A stretch of DNA of 64,000 bases, from the NCBI GenBank assembly GCA_030674155.1, contig CM060318.1, positions 87,777,049-87,841,048 on the forward strand, read 5' to 3'. The notes beneath the pieces are model-generated. The model made no database searches and was not told the DNA's origin. It saw only the letters and a program-made list of their open reading frames with translations. Source of the DNA: Stramonita haemastoma (Eukaryota > Mollusca > Gastropoda > Neogastropoda > Muricidae). Positions 50,256 to 61,683 of this stretch are shown here, one piece after another; the first letter of the stretch is position 1; each line of letters starts with the position of its first letter. Position numbers and translations under genes: made by a program.

Positions 50256-51033
50256 ATCCATGTATGGCCCCTTTCCCATGACCACCAACTCCCCCCTCTC
50301 CCCCCCCCCTCTTCCCACCCCCTTGGCCCAGTAGTATCTTGGTCATCATTATGAATGCATGTGTGGTCCACTTCCCTTGATCATACACCCCTGCCATCAT
50401 TATCATCATCATCATCAATGCAATCATCATCATCACCATCATCATCAATACAAACACCCCCATCATCATTATCAATGCATATATGACCCACTTACCTTGG
50501 TCACCACCCCACCCCCTAATATCATCATCATCATCAATGCAGGTGTGGCCCACTTCCTTTGGTTACACACCCCTGCCACCACCACCATCATCATCATCAA
50601 TGCAAACATCCCCACCATCATCATCATCAATGCAAACATCCCCTTCATCATCATCATCAATGCAAACATCCCCTTCATCATCATCTTCATCATCATCAAT
50701 GCAAATATCACCATCATCAATGCAAACATCACCATCATCAATGCAAACATCCCCTTCATCATCACCATCAATGCAAACATCCCCTTCATCATCACCATCA
50801 TCAATGCAAACATCCCCTTCATCATCATCTTCATCATCATCAATGCAAATATCCCCATCACCATCATCAATGCAAACATCACCATCATCAATGCAAACAT
50901 CCCCTTCATCATCACCATCAATGCAAACATCCCCTTCATCATCACCATCATCAATGCAAACATCCCCTTCATCATCACCATCATCAATGCAAACATCCCC
51001 TTCATCATCACCATCATCAATGCAAACATCCCC

Positions 51034-51064
<31 letters not shown>

Positions 51065-52170
51065 ATGCAAACATCTCCTCCTCCTCATTATCATCATCAA
51101 TGCAAATATCCCCATCATCATCATCATCATCATCGTCATCAATGCAAACATCCCCATCATCATCATCCTCATCCTCATCAATCCATGTATAGCCCACTTC
51201 CCTTGGTCACTCCCTCTCCAAAATAATATCATCAATGTAAGTGTGGCGCACTTCTTTTGGTCACACATCCATGTCATCATCATCACCACCATCATCATCA
51301 CCTGGCCAGTAATATCTTATCATCATGAATACATGTGTAGCCCACTTCCCTCGGTCACACACCCATCATCATCATCAATGCTAGTGTGGCCCACTTCTCT
51401 TGGTCACTTACCCCCATCATCATCATCAATGCTAGTGTGGCCCACTTCTCTTGGTCACTTACCCCCATCATCATCATCAATGCTAGTGTGGCCCACTTCT
51501 CTTGGTCACTTACCCCTATCATTATCATCATCATCATCATCAATGCAACCACCCCCATCATCATCATCATTATCATCACCAATGCATGTGTGCCCCACTT
51601 CACTTGGTCACACACCACTGTCATCACCATCATCATCATCGTCAATGGATGTGTGGTCCACTTCTATTGGTCACACATTCCTGTCATCACCATCATCATC
51701 ATCGTCAATGGATGTGTGGCCCACTTCTATTGGTCACACATTCCTGTCATCATCATCAGTTTAAATACAAGTGTGGCCCACTTCACTTGGTCACACACCC
51801 TCAGTCATCATCATCATCATCATCATCATCATCACTTTCAATACAAGTGTGGCCCACTTCTATTGGTCACACACCCTCATAGTCATCATCATCATCATCA
51901 TCATCACCATCACCATCACCATCATCATCATCACTTTCAATACAAGTGTGGCCCACTTCTATTGGTAACACACCCTCAGTCATCATCATCATCATCAATT
52001 TTAAATACAAGTGTGGCCCACTTCTATTGGTCACACACCCTCAGTCATCATCATTATCATCATCATCACTTTCAAGTGTGGCCCACTTCCCTTTGTCAAC
52101 CCCCCCCCCCCCCCTAGTAATATCCTCATCAACAAAAGTGTGGCTCACTTCACTATGTCACATACCCCTG

Positions 52171-52206
<36 letters not shown>

Positions 52207-52497
52207 ATACAAGTGTGGCTCACTTCACTATGTCACATACCCCTGTCATCATCATCATTATCATCCTCATCAATACAAGTTTGGCCCACTTCCCTTGATC
52301 ACCAACTCCCCCCCTCCCTGCCCTCCCTCACACAGTAATATCTTGGTCATCATGATGAATGCATGTGTGGTCCACTTCACTTAGTCATACATGCCCATCA
52401 TCATCATCATCATCATCAGTGCAAACATTCCTATCATTATCATCATCAAAGCAAACATCATCATCAATGAAAACTTCATCATCGATGCAAACATACC

Positions 52498-52532
<35 letters not shown>

Positions 52533-53118
52533 ATGCAAACATTATCAGCTTCATCATCATCAATGCAAACATCATCATCATCAATGCAAACATCATCATC
52601 ATAATCATCATCAATTCAAACATCATCATCATCACCATCATCGATGCATGTATAGCCCATTTACTTGGTCACCCACACCCCAGTAATGTCCTCATTAATG
52701 CAAGTGTGGCTCACTTCACTTGTACACACCCATCATCATCACCATCACTATCAATGTGTCCCAATTCCTTTGGTTACACATTGCATTCATTATCACCATC
52801 GTGATCATCATTATCATCATGATCATAAATCATAAATGTAAATATCATCATCATCATTCGTCGAAATATCAATGTATGGCCCATTTCCCTTGGTCAGCCC
52901 CCCCCTCCCCTCTTAGTTATATTATTATTATCATTAATGCAAATGTGGCCCACTACCCTTGATCACCAACTGCATCCCCCCCCCCCCCCCCCCCCAGTAA
53001 TATCTTGGTAGTCATCATGAATGCATTAGTGGCCCACTTCACTTGGTCCACCCCTGTCGTCATCCTCCTCCGCCTCCTCATCAATGCAAACATTCATCAC
53101 CATCACTGCAAACATGCC

Positions 53119-53151
<33 letters not shown>

Positions 53152-53793
53152 TAATGAAACCATCATCATCATCCTAAGTTTAAACATCCCTATCATCGAT
53201 GTAAACATCCCTATCATCTCCATCATCATCGATGCAAACATCCTCATGATTTTCATCATCATCATCAATCCATATGTGGCCCATCCCCCCCCCCCTTTCA
53301 TAATTTCATCATCAACACAAGTGTGGCTCACTTCACTTGGTCACACTTCCCTGTCATCATCATCACCATCACACATAGAACCACCCCATCATCTTTAATG
53401 CATGTATGGTCCACTTCCCTTGGTCACCACCCCACCCCTAGTATCATAATCATCATCATCATTAATCATCATCATCATCATCATCATCTATCATCAATGC
53501 TAGTGTGGCACACATTCTTTGGTTACACACCCCTATCATCCCCATCATCATCACCATCATCAATGCATGTATGGCCCATTTCCCTTGGTCACCCTTCCCC
53601 CACCCCCTGTAATATCGTCAATGCTAGTGTGCCCCTCTTCACTTGGTCACACACCTCTCATCATCATCATCATCATCATCATCACCATCATCATCAATAC
53701 AAGTGTAGCCTACTTCCCTTCCTCACCGCCCCCAATGATATCATCATCAATGCATGTATGGCCCATTTCACTTGGTCACACACCCAGGTCATG

Positions 53794-53832
<39 letters not shown>

Positions 53833-54075
53833 TGTGCGAACATCCCCATCATTATCAACAATGCATGTATGGCCCACTTCCCTTGATCACCCCCCCCCCT
53901 CCACATGACCTCCACAGTATCATCATCATCAACACAAGTGTGGCCCGCTTCACTTGGTCACACACCCCTGTCATCATCACTACCACCACAAATGGACCCC
54001 CCCCATCATTGGCTTCAATGCAGGTATGGCCCACTTCCCTCCATCACCAACCAGTAAAACCTTGGTCATCATCAT
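49128..54075 (+). repeat. Composite satellite, (TCA)n spacers and a GTGGCCCACTT core
   Basis: For nearly 5 kb a core (AATGCAAGTGTGGCCCACTT, then CCCTTGGTCACACACCCC) alternates with (TCA)n or (ATC)n of variable length. At 50,590-51,080 a subarray expands AATGCAAACATCCCC with TTCATCATC. Open frames of up to 401 codons in several frames are artefacts of stop-free triplet repeats. C homopolymers occur at about 52,101-52,114 and 52,977-52,995. Confidence 0.95.
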
Positions 54076-55104
54076 TTTTATTTATTTATTCTTTTATATC
54101 GAAGATAATGGATTGGAATAAGCGGTAATGGGTATTATCATTGGTATTGTTGCTTTTGTTATTTTTTCTTTTTCTTCTTTTTAATATACAAAGTATGAAC
54201 TGAAGTATCGAGATACTGTAATCTGACATAAGTTGCTTATTGACATTTCATGGATTTTTTTTTTTTTAAGTCTTAAATAATGGTATTGGTGACATTGTAA
54301 CTGATATGAGCTGTTTGACACTAGATGATTTTTAAAAAAAACTTTAAATGTGTGCGTGCATGTGCGTACGCGCATACGTGCCATGTGGTTTGGTTTTTTG
54401 TCGTTTTTGTATGTCTGTCTGTTTTTTGTTTGTTTTTGTTTGTTCGATTGTATGTTTGTTAGTGTTTATGTTATTTCCTCTCAGTAGTGATGGGTATTAT
54501 TATAAGGTATTGTTGCGTTTGTTGTTTTTTCCTTATCTTCCTTCTAAAAATACAAAGTATTTGAAGTATAGAGATATTGCAATCTGACATAAATTGTTTA
54601 CTGACATTTCATGGTTCTTTTTTTTTAAGTCTTAAATAATGGATTTTGGTGACATTGTAACTGATATAAGCTGGGTTCTTTTGACACTATATGATGTTTT
54701 AAAAAACTTAAAATGTGTGCATGTGTGTACAGTATACGTGTGTGTGTGTGTGTGCGAGTATACGTGTGTGTGTGTGCATGTGTATGACTTGAGTGGGATT
54801 TTTGTTTCTTTTGGTTGTTTTTGTTATTGTTGCTTGTATTATCTATAGGCATATTTTATTTTTAAGGCTGTTGAAATCATGTTAACTAATTAATGTTGGT
54901 GAAATGTTTGTTGGGTTGTTTTTTTTGTTTTTTTTTCCCCTTTCTTTTTTGGGGGGGTTTAAATGTTTTCTAGATTTTCTGCTTTGTTTTTTGTTCTTTT
55001 TTTTTTTTCCTTTTCTTTAGATAGATGGCTGATGAAAAAAAGACAAATCGATGCTTATTCAATGTACCATCTGGAAATAAAAATTTGATTTGATTTGATT
55101 TGAT
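54076..55104 (+). mobile_element. SINE tail, then LINE 3' UTR with internal duplication
   Basis: An S1 3' tip (TTTATATCGAAGATAATGG) on the minus strand lies at 54,080-54,122. After it two diverged copies of a 260-base block, about 54,125-54,382 and 54,487-54,750, share AATCTGACATAA, GACATTTCATGG and TGACATTGTAACTGATAT. The stretch ends with AATGTACCATCTGGAAATAA and (TTTGAT)n, a LINE terminus seen also at 12,530 and 57,830. Confidence 0.75.
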
Positions 55105-55440
55105 CCATTATTGCGCTTGCAATTTGATGACCCGAGTTCGACTCCCGGTCGAGGGGAATTTTTCCCTGGAGTTAACATCAGTGCTGACTCCACTCCCCCG
55201 AAAGTCCTTCGGATGAGACTGTAAACTGAGGCCCTGTGTGCGAACACACGCAGAACATTTTGCGCACATGTTAAATCCTGTTCTGCTTTTTGTAAGAGTA
55301 GGCCATTGTATGCCGGTGGGAACAGGTGACAATATTTACAAAACTGCATACACATGGGGACCGGATGAAAAAAAGCACAGGAGTGCTTATTCCATTATCC
55401 TCAATATAAGAGAGTAAAAAAATAAAAAAAAGAATCCTCA
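55105..55440 (+). mobile_element. SINE S1, near full length
   Basis: B-box GAGTTCGACTC at 55,134-55,144 followed by GGAATTTTTCCCTGGAGTTA, AACATTTTGCGCACATGTTA, GTAGGCCATTGTATGCCGGT and the tail TTATTCCATTATCCTCAATA. The A-box part is cut by the LINE tail. Confidence 0.92.
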
Positions 55441-55468
55441 ATATAAAAGAATAAATAAAATAAAATAA

Positions 55469-55546
55469 ACCCTATCATCACCATCATCAATGCACCCACC
55501 CTTATCACCATCATTGCAAGTGTGCCCCACTTCCCTTGATTAAAAT
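55469..55546 (+). repeat. Resumed end of the composite satellite
   Basis: CACCATCATCAATGCACCCA and TTGCAAGTGTGCCCCACTTC are satellite core motifs. The LINE/SINE block at 54,076-55,468 therefore sits inside the satellite. Confidence 0.85.
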
Positions 55547-55651
55547 TAATAACAGCCAATTGCTGAAGACTTCAGAGGGTCAGACTGATGGATCTTACTG
55601 AACTTTAGGCTTAAGTTGAGTGTGTGTGTGTGTTGTCTATTTCATCAGTTA

Positions 55652-55878
55652 TGCTTTTATTCTGGGGATAATGGAATAAACACTTGTGTGCTTTTTACTA
55701 CTTTTTTTTTTTTTTTTACATCTAGTCTTGGTATGTCCCACAACGACCTACTCTTCTGAAAAGCAGAACAGGTTTTAGCAAGTGAGCAAAATATTCTGCA
55801 AGTGTTCGCACATGGGGTCTCAGTCTCTTGTTGTTTTGTTCTTCTCCTTATGAGTGAGTCTCAGTTTATAGCTTCATC
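55652..55878 (-). mobile_element. SINE S1, diverged
   Basis: GGGGATAATGGAATAAACAC, ACGACCTACTCTTCTGAAAA and GTTCGCACATGGGGTCTCAG identify it. A short insertion (TTGTTGTTTTGTTCTTCTCC) splits its 5' part. Confidence 0.8.
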
Positions 55879-56054
55879 AATAAAATAATGCATTTATGCA
55901 TAAGAAGGACAGTGTCTGTGTATTCAGCAAGCGCGTGAGTGCACATGAGAGTATGCATAGTCGTTTTCCTGCCTGTGCAATTAACGTGTATCAAAGCTGA
56001 CACGCGCAACAATCGTGTATTTTGTATTTCATTGTGCCGTGTTCTTCTTTCTTC

Positions 56055-56345
56055 TTTTTTTTCGTCAAACACTCAGACTGCAACTATTGTTAATTGTCTG
56101 TCATAAGAGCAAAAATGCGCTGCACTGCCGTTAAGTGCCTGACCAGTTAGACCCAGTGCATCTGACTTTGGCATGGGAGAGAATTGTTATTTTATTGTCT
56201 TTTAAAATAAGGCAGGAGAACGGACCAAGGAGGTGACAGAAAGAAAAGGTGCCAGGCAGAAACAAAGAGCAATAGAAAAGAGGGAATTTCTAGCACAGAA
56301 TTTCCATTAAGTTGGGATGGTATTTATACTGAAAGGCTTCTTACA
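56055..56345 (+). mobile_element. Dispersed repeat R2, reference copy
   Basis: GTCAAACACTCAGACTGCAA, CCCAGTGCATCTGACTTTGG, AGGCAGGAGAACGGACC and GAATTTCCATTAAGTTGGG occur in the reverse order of the minus-strand copy at 9325-9665. Below it, AAAGACAAGAG and a 70-base AT-rich tandem duplication (56,505-56,605) follow. Confidence 0.72.
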
Positions 56346-56739
56346 AAAATAGTTGAAGTTCTAACAAAAATAGTTCTCGTATCTAAAATGTTTGAATTTC
56401 TGGTAGAATGGTGATGTGAGGAAAATCCTAGCAAATCGTTTCAAAACAAAAACTAACTACATTTGATGATAGGAGCAAAGTTAAAAAAAAAAGACAAGAG
56501 TAAAACAATACTGTATAGTTTGATTTAAAAATATCAAATTTGAAGAAAAAAAGTAAAACAATACTGTATAGTTTGATTTAAAAATATCAAATTTGAAAAA
56601 AAAGAAGTAGGAATGAGTATATCAGCCAATGAGGAATCTAAACGTATGGTTGCACATTTTCTTTACCACAAAATGTGTACATCTGTTTGTACTTAGTTAT
56701 TTAGAAGTAGAAGTAGTTTGTGCTTTTCACCTTCATTGA

Positions 56740-56950
56740 AAAGAAGGCAATTATCAAATCAATGGGTGACCACCATCATCTCAAAAGAGAAGAACAAACA
56801 AGTCATCATTCTAAGACCCCGCATTGGGCACAACGGGCTAAATCACCATATGTCCACAAAGCTGAAACTCTTTTCCTTCTCCCCTGTGTGCCTGTGGTGA
56901 CGAAAACCAGACAGGCGAGCGCATCCTTCAAGGCTACACATCAGTATTGA
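56740..56950 (+). mobile_element. LINE C-terminal relic, copy 2
   Basis: Translated frames give VTTIISKEKNKQVIILRPRI, GHNGLNHHMSTKLKL and, shifted, CACGDENQTGERILQ. This matches 38,880-39,040 closely at the DNA level. The relic is broken by at least one frameshift. Confidence 0.8.
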
Positions 56951-57284
56951 TTCTGACTACTTTTCCTTCTATCTTCATATCACCCTTGCATTCACACTGC
57001 ACGTACTAAGGCATCCACAGATATAAAACACTTTTTTCCCAGAAAGACTAGTCCCTGACTAAAATATCATGTGATTTTGCACAGATTCGTTAGGTTTGAG
57101 CTTTTTGGTGGGGTTGGGGATGGTGTCAGCACTGTGCGTGTGTTCATGTGTGTGTATGAATGTACGTATTTCTGTCTGTCTGCATGTATGTATGTCATCA
57201 TGACAATGTGTTTTATTACTCGGATGCCACTGGAAGCAGCAGATTTTTTTTTTTATAGTTTGTATCTTTATCACTCCACAGTGT

Positions 57285-57775
57285 TAGATGATGAAGAGAT
57301 GTGACAAAGCAGGCCAACACACTTTGTCACAATCTGGGGCTAAAGTCAAACAGCTGAATAAAGTAGCAGCATAGGATTCAAAGGGTTTTGTTGCTGTAGT
57401 TTGGGGTTTTATTTATTTTTTTTTTTTACAAAGCAGCTGGTCTATTGCCATTATAATCAGGCAAGGGCAGGATGCTCTGTTACCTTTGGAAAACAAAAGG
57501 TTATTCGTTCATTCATAATTTCTTTTCTATACTAAGTAGTTTTGTCATTGCAAGTTTTGGGTGCTGAAGAGTTGTCACTTGTGACAAAGCGCATTGACGC
57601 ATTTTGTCACAATTTGAAACTGAAGTCAGAAACTTGACAACCCTGTATGAGGAACTTCTATAATGCTGAAGTAGTGCATTATATTGAACTTACATTGATT
57701 AAAAATATGTTGTTCTTTTTTTGACATGGGGGAGGTAACACAGTATGTCACAATTTGAGACATTGCTTTGTTGAG
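57285..57775 (+). repeat. Diverged tandem repeat with hairpins
   Basis: TGTGACAAAG and CTTTGTCACA are perfect inverted arms separated by 12 bases at 57,301-57,332. A second copy at about 57,579-57,612 keeps TGTGACAAA and TTTGTCACA. GGGGCTAAAGTCAAACAG and GAAACTGAAGTCAGAAAC follow them at equal distance. A third half (TATGTCACAATTTGAGAC) lies at about 57,740. Confidence 0.75.
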
Positions 57776-57824
57776 ACAGAGCATGGCAGAACACAAGTCC
57801 CTTGTTCCACAGTCTCTGAGGAAG

Positions 57825-57868
57825 TCAAAGTCAAACTTTTATTTTCAGATGGTACATTGAATAAGAAA
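57825..57868 (-). mobile_element. LINE 3' end
   Basis: The reverse complement reads TATTCAATGTACCATCTGAA then AATAAAAGTTTGACTTTGAC, the same terminus as at 55,055-55,104. Confidence 0.75.
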
Positions 57869-60800
57869 AACAATGAGTGAGTTACGAGGGGCTTGTATTG
57901 CGGGAATAAATATATTAATCTTTGTTTTTCTGAGAAAGAGAAAACCTGAACAAAGCAATAAGATCACAATAAAAAATGAACTGTTCAAAAGAATATAAGA
58001 AAGTGCAAGTTCAATAAGCAACAAAGACTTCAACCTTTTTTCTAAACAGTGTGGTCTTTATTTTCTCTAGCAAAACTATACAATTCACCAGTATATACAG
58101 TACAGTACAGACAGAACAGTATAACATCCTATCAGTTATTACAGTGTTCTGCTTCATTATTTAACATGCCCAAACCTTCCCAGATCAGTCAACATTACCA
58201 AACTATTGATACTGATGGATTCCAAAATATTTATGTCACGGTTAGTAAAAGGCTACCAAGACTTGCAAAAATAAGGCAATACAGGTCTACATCCATTAGA
58301 GAAAAACAAAAGGAGGAGAGAGAGGGAAGAGAAGAAGAGAGAAGGAAAGAAGAAATGAAGAGAGAAGAGAAGAAATGAGAGAGAGGGAAGAGAAGAATGA
58401 GAGAGGAGAGAAGAAAAGAACAAGAGAGAGAAAGAGAAGATGAAGAGAGAAGAAAGAAAGCCAGTATGAATGACAGAAACTTGACAAACAACACATACAA
58501 GAAAGCAAAAGCAATGAATATAATATGCTGTTGTTGTCACTGAGCATTCCTCAGTTTGAGCAACCTGGGGGTTCCCCAAAACACGCATTCTTTATTATGT
58601 CTTGGCTCTGTCTCCACACCAGAGAATCATGACAGACCCTGAAGTACTCATCAGATGACATGTCTGCATGTAGGGCTGTTTTCAACCGTTACCTTGCCAT
58701 GCAGGCAGACATACTTTGACTTCAGAGACTGCTCCTTTTTGTTTTGTGAGGCATGAAGTTAAGATTAGGAGCTCCTCATGTGTGAATCCAATCGCATCAT
58801 AACACTTCAAAGTACATCAACACTTCATACAGGTCTGGTACTTTGCTTACACCAACAACTGAGAAAGCTTTTGGTCTGGGCAAAGAAGCTTCTAAAAATA
58901 CATACATATTTCTTTTTTTCTTTTAGAAATGCAGAAACATTTGTCTTAAACTGATGGACAGACACGAGTTGCTGTACAAATACGACTTTTTCATTGTTCA
59001 AAACTTTTGACAACCTTCTGTTGTTGATCTCCTGGAGTCTCCCACTCGATACAAAAAGAAAATGTTCTTGTATTTCTCAAAATGAATCTTTTATTTGTAA
59101 AGCTTCTCTCCAGTACTGTCAACCTTCCTAGCAGAAGATTCGCTCAAACATACAAGAGGCCTGTTCACATGATACACTGAAATACAATGATAGCTTCTTG
59201 CACAGAATGCTTTGCAGATGGGCTCAATCAAAAATGCAAACACAACTTTGACAACTAACAAATGCCAAATAATTTCAAATGCTGAGGTTTTTTTTTTTTT
59301 TCTATCTCCAAATGCCGAGCAAACAAACATTTCAATGCACTGAAATGTTTATGAAACAAAAACACAGTTTCAAACAATATGTTCACAATAATTTCTATCT
59401 GTCTGAAACTTTTAACACCGACTGTAAAGTCATTCCAATCATGTAGCTGCCACATACATCACAGCAAACAATAATATGCTAGTCTCGGGCATACTTCTCT
59501 TTTTCTCACTTTTTAAAAGAAGTAATTTCACTACAGTATCATCCCTCCCTTCTCTGTTCATCTGATATTTCATGATAGATGAAAATGCTTTTTAAATCGA
59601 GGAAGAAAGAAAAATGCCCACAAATTTCATGCATTGATAACAATCAGTTCTATTCAGACAAGTGAATATTTCAAAAGCCTTTGAAAAAACCCAGATCTTT
59701 CAAAAATAAATTGAGTTACAGGGAATAAATATTTCATGTCAATAAATAGACACTTTGATTTATGTCATTCTCTCCACTGTCCAACTCAAAGTAGGGAAGA
59801 AATACAGAAAACAGAGGCTCAAAGTAGTTCTTTCTGTAGAAGCTTTCCACTTTTACAGAGAAAGTGAGAAAAGACCAGATTTGTACAATTCACATAGGCC
59901 AGATATGACATCAGTACAAGGGTTTCACTCATCAATCACATTCCTTCAACCTTGTTTTTTTATATCCGTGGCTACAGCTGCAAGGTTCACCAATGGTGAT
60001 ATTTTTGTGTGTGCGACCATTTTATTCCCCAAACATTCAGGTAGCCCCATTCCAACTTTGGGGCTATTTTTTCCACTTGAACAGTTCAGGATAGAGCGTA
60101 AATCTCTGCTTAAACCAGCTTTATATCTCAGTACATTAAAACTTCTGTTTATTCTACTAAGTTGCCCATCTAAGTCTTCTGCTGATTATAAAGTTTTCAG
60201 GATTCCCGCTTTTCGAGCAAATTAGTTTTGAAAGAAATCCTCACTGTTGCAAGCTATTACACTGGAAAACATGTTGCAACCAGCCCTGGAGACTTAAGGG
60301 TTCAGGTTTATGCCCCTTCTTTCAAATTCAGACTAAAACACTTTTTCAACATAACTAAATCTGCTTGGTTCACCTTGTTCTCCTTCCTTTCTAAAAAAAA
60401 AAAAAGAAAAAAAATGTCAAAACAAATCTGAAATTTAGTGGTGTGTGGAGGTGTCATTTTCATATGTACTTAGTGTATGTGTGTGTGTATATATATACAC
60501 AGAATCTCACCATTGGTGAACATCAGAGCTCTAGCCAAGGAAGATAAAAGAAGAAATAATGCTGTAACATTTATAGAGTGTGGAAGGCACGGGAAAGATA
60601 ACTCTATTTTCAACAACAGCAACCACTAAAGCTCAACACAATGTTTGGTAATATCAAGGCAGTTCACAAGGGGAAGGAAGAGACAGACAGAAAGAGAACA
60701 ATACAAGAAAAAAAATTCCACACAGTCACAATCATACAAAATCAAGTAAAATAACAAAAAATGATGTAAAGCTGGGTTTCATAAACAGAACTGTTAGTTG

Positions 60801-61200
60801 GAATGTAGAACACTTCCTGACAGTTATACAGCAATCTTGACATATTCACATCCTTTAACAACACATCACTTTTATCCCACCAATAAATTAAAACAGTCTT
60901 AAAGAAAATCCACAACACTATACATACCAAAATCTATCCAAATCCATATAAAAACATGTTAATACATATTGTAACTCTTGGGAATAAAGATTATCAATCC
61001 ATCTCCAACATTCCTTAATCACCTAACGAGTTAAAACATTCAAGCAGAAAATCCCACCATACAATCCAGAGAAAAAATCCTTGACATTTATCATCCATCT
61101 CATAAAAAAAAGTAAAATAAAATTATATGTGACATCAATGAAAGAAAACTATGCTACTACAATGAAAGAATCCCTAAACACTATTATATCAACTAGGTCT
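57869..61200 (+). other. Unassigned AT-rich sequence
   Basis: No splice-bounded coding exon is recognised on either strand. A purine-rich (GA/GAA) tract lies at 58,310-58,460. A 156-codon plus-strand frame at 59,755-60,222 has no motif and contains repeat-like TTCACCAATGGTGATATTTT, so I do not call it a gene. The region could include a long 3' UTR of a minus-strand gene, which I cannot prove. Confidence 0.5.
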
Positions 61201-61683
61201 GACTTATCAATGAAAAGACAATTCCCCCCAAACTTATGGTCTGACTTATCAATGAAAAGAATCCCCCAAACTTATGGTCTGACTTATCAATGAAAAGAAT
61301 CCCCCAAACTTATGGTCTGACTTATCAATGAAAAGAATCCCCCAAACTTATGGTCTGACTTATCAATGAAAAGAATCCCCCAAACTTATGGTCTGACTTA
61401 TCAATGAAAAGAATCCCCCAAACTTATGGTCTGACTTATCAATGAAAAGAATCCCCCAAACTTATGGTCTGACTTATCAATGAAAAGAATCCCCCAAACT
61501 TATGGTCTGACTTATCAATGAAAAGAATCCCCCAAACTTATGGTCTGACTTATCAATGAAAAGAATCCCCCAAACTTATGGTCTGACTTATCAATGAAAA
61601 GAATCCCCCAAACTTATGGTCTGATTATCAATGAAAAGAATCCCCCAAACTTATGGTCTGACTTATCAATGAAAAGAATCCGA
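61196..61683 (+). repeat. 38-bp satellite, about 13 units
   Basis: Unit AATGAAAAGAATCCCCCAAA plus CTTATGGTCTGACTTATC. One unit lacks a base (TCTGATTATC at about 61,620). Units are nearly identical, which suggests recent expansion. Confidence 0.96.

Noticed and set aside
49146..52338. Long open frames rich in His, Ser, Ile or Met
   Set aside because: They are stop-free translations of (TCA)n in each frame, with no unique coding sequence.
59755..60225. 156-codon open frame
   Set aside because: No domain or splice context, it contains a dispersed repeat motif, and its composition matches the AT-rich background.
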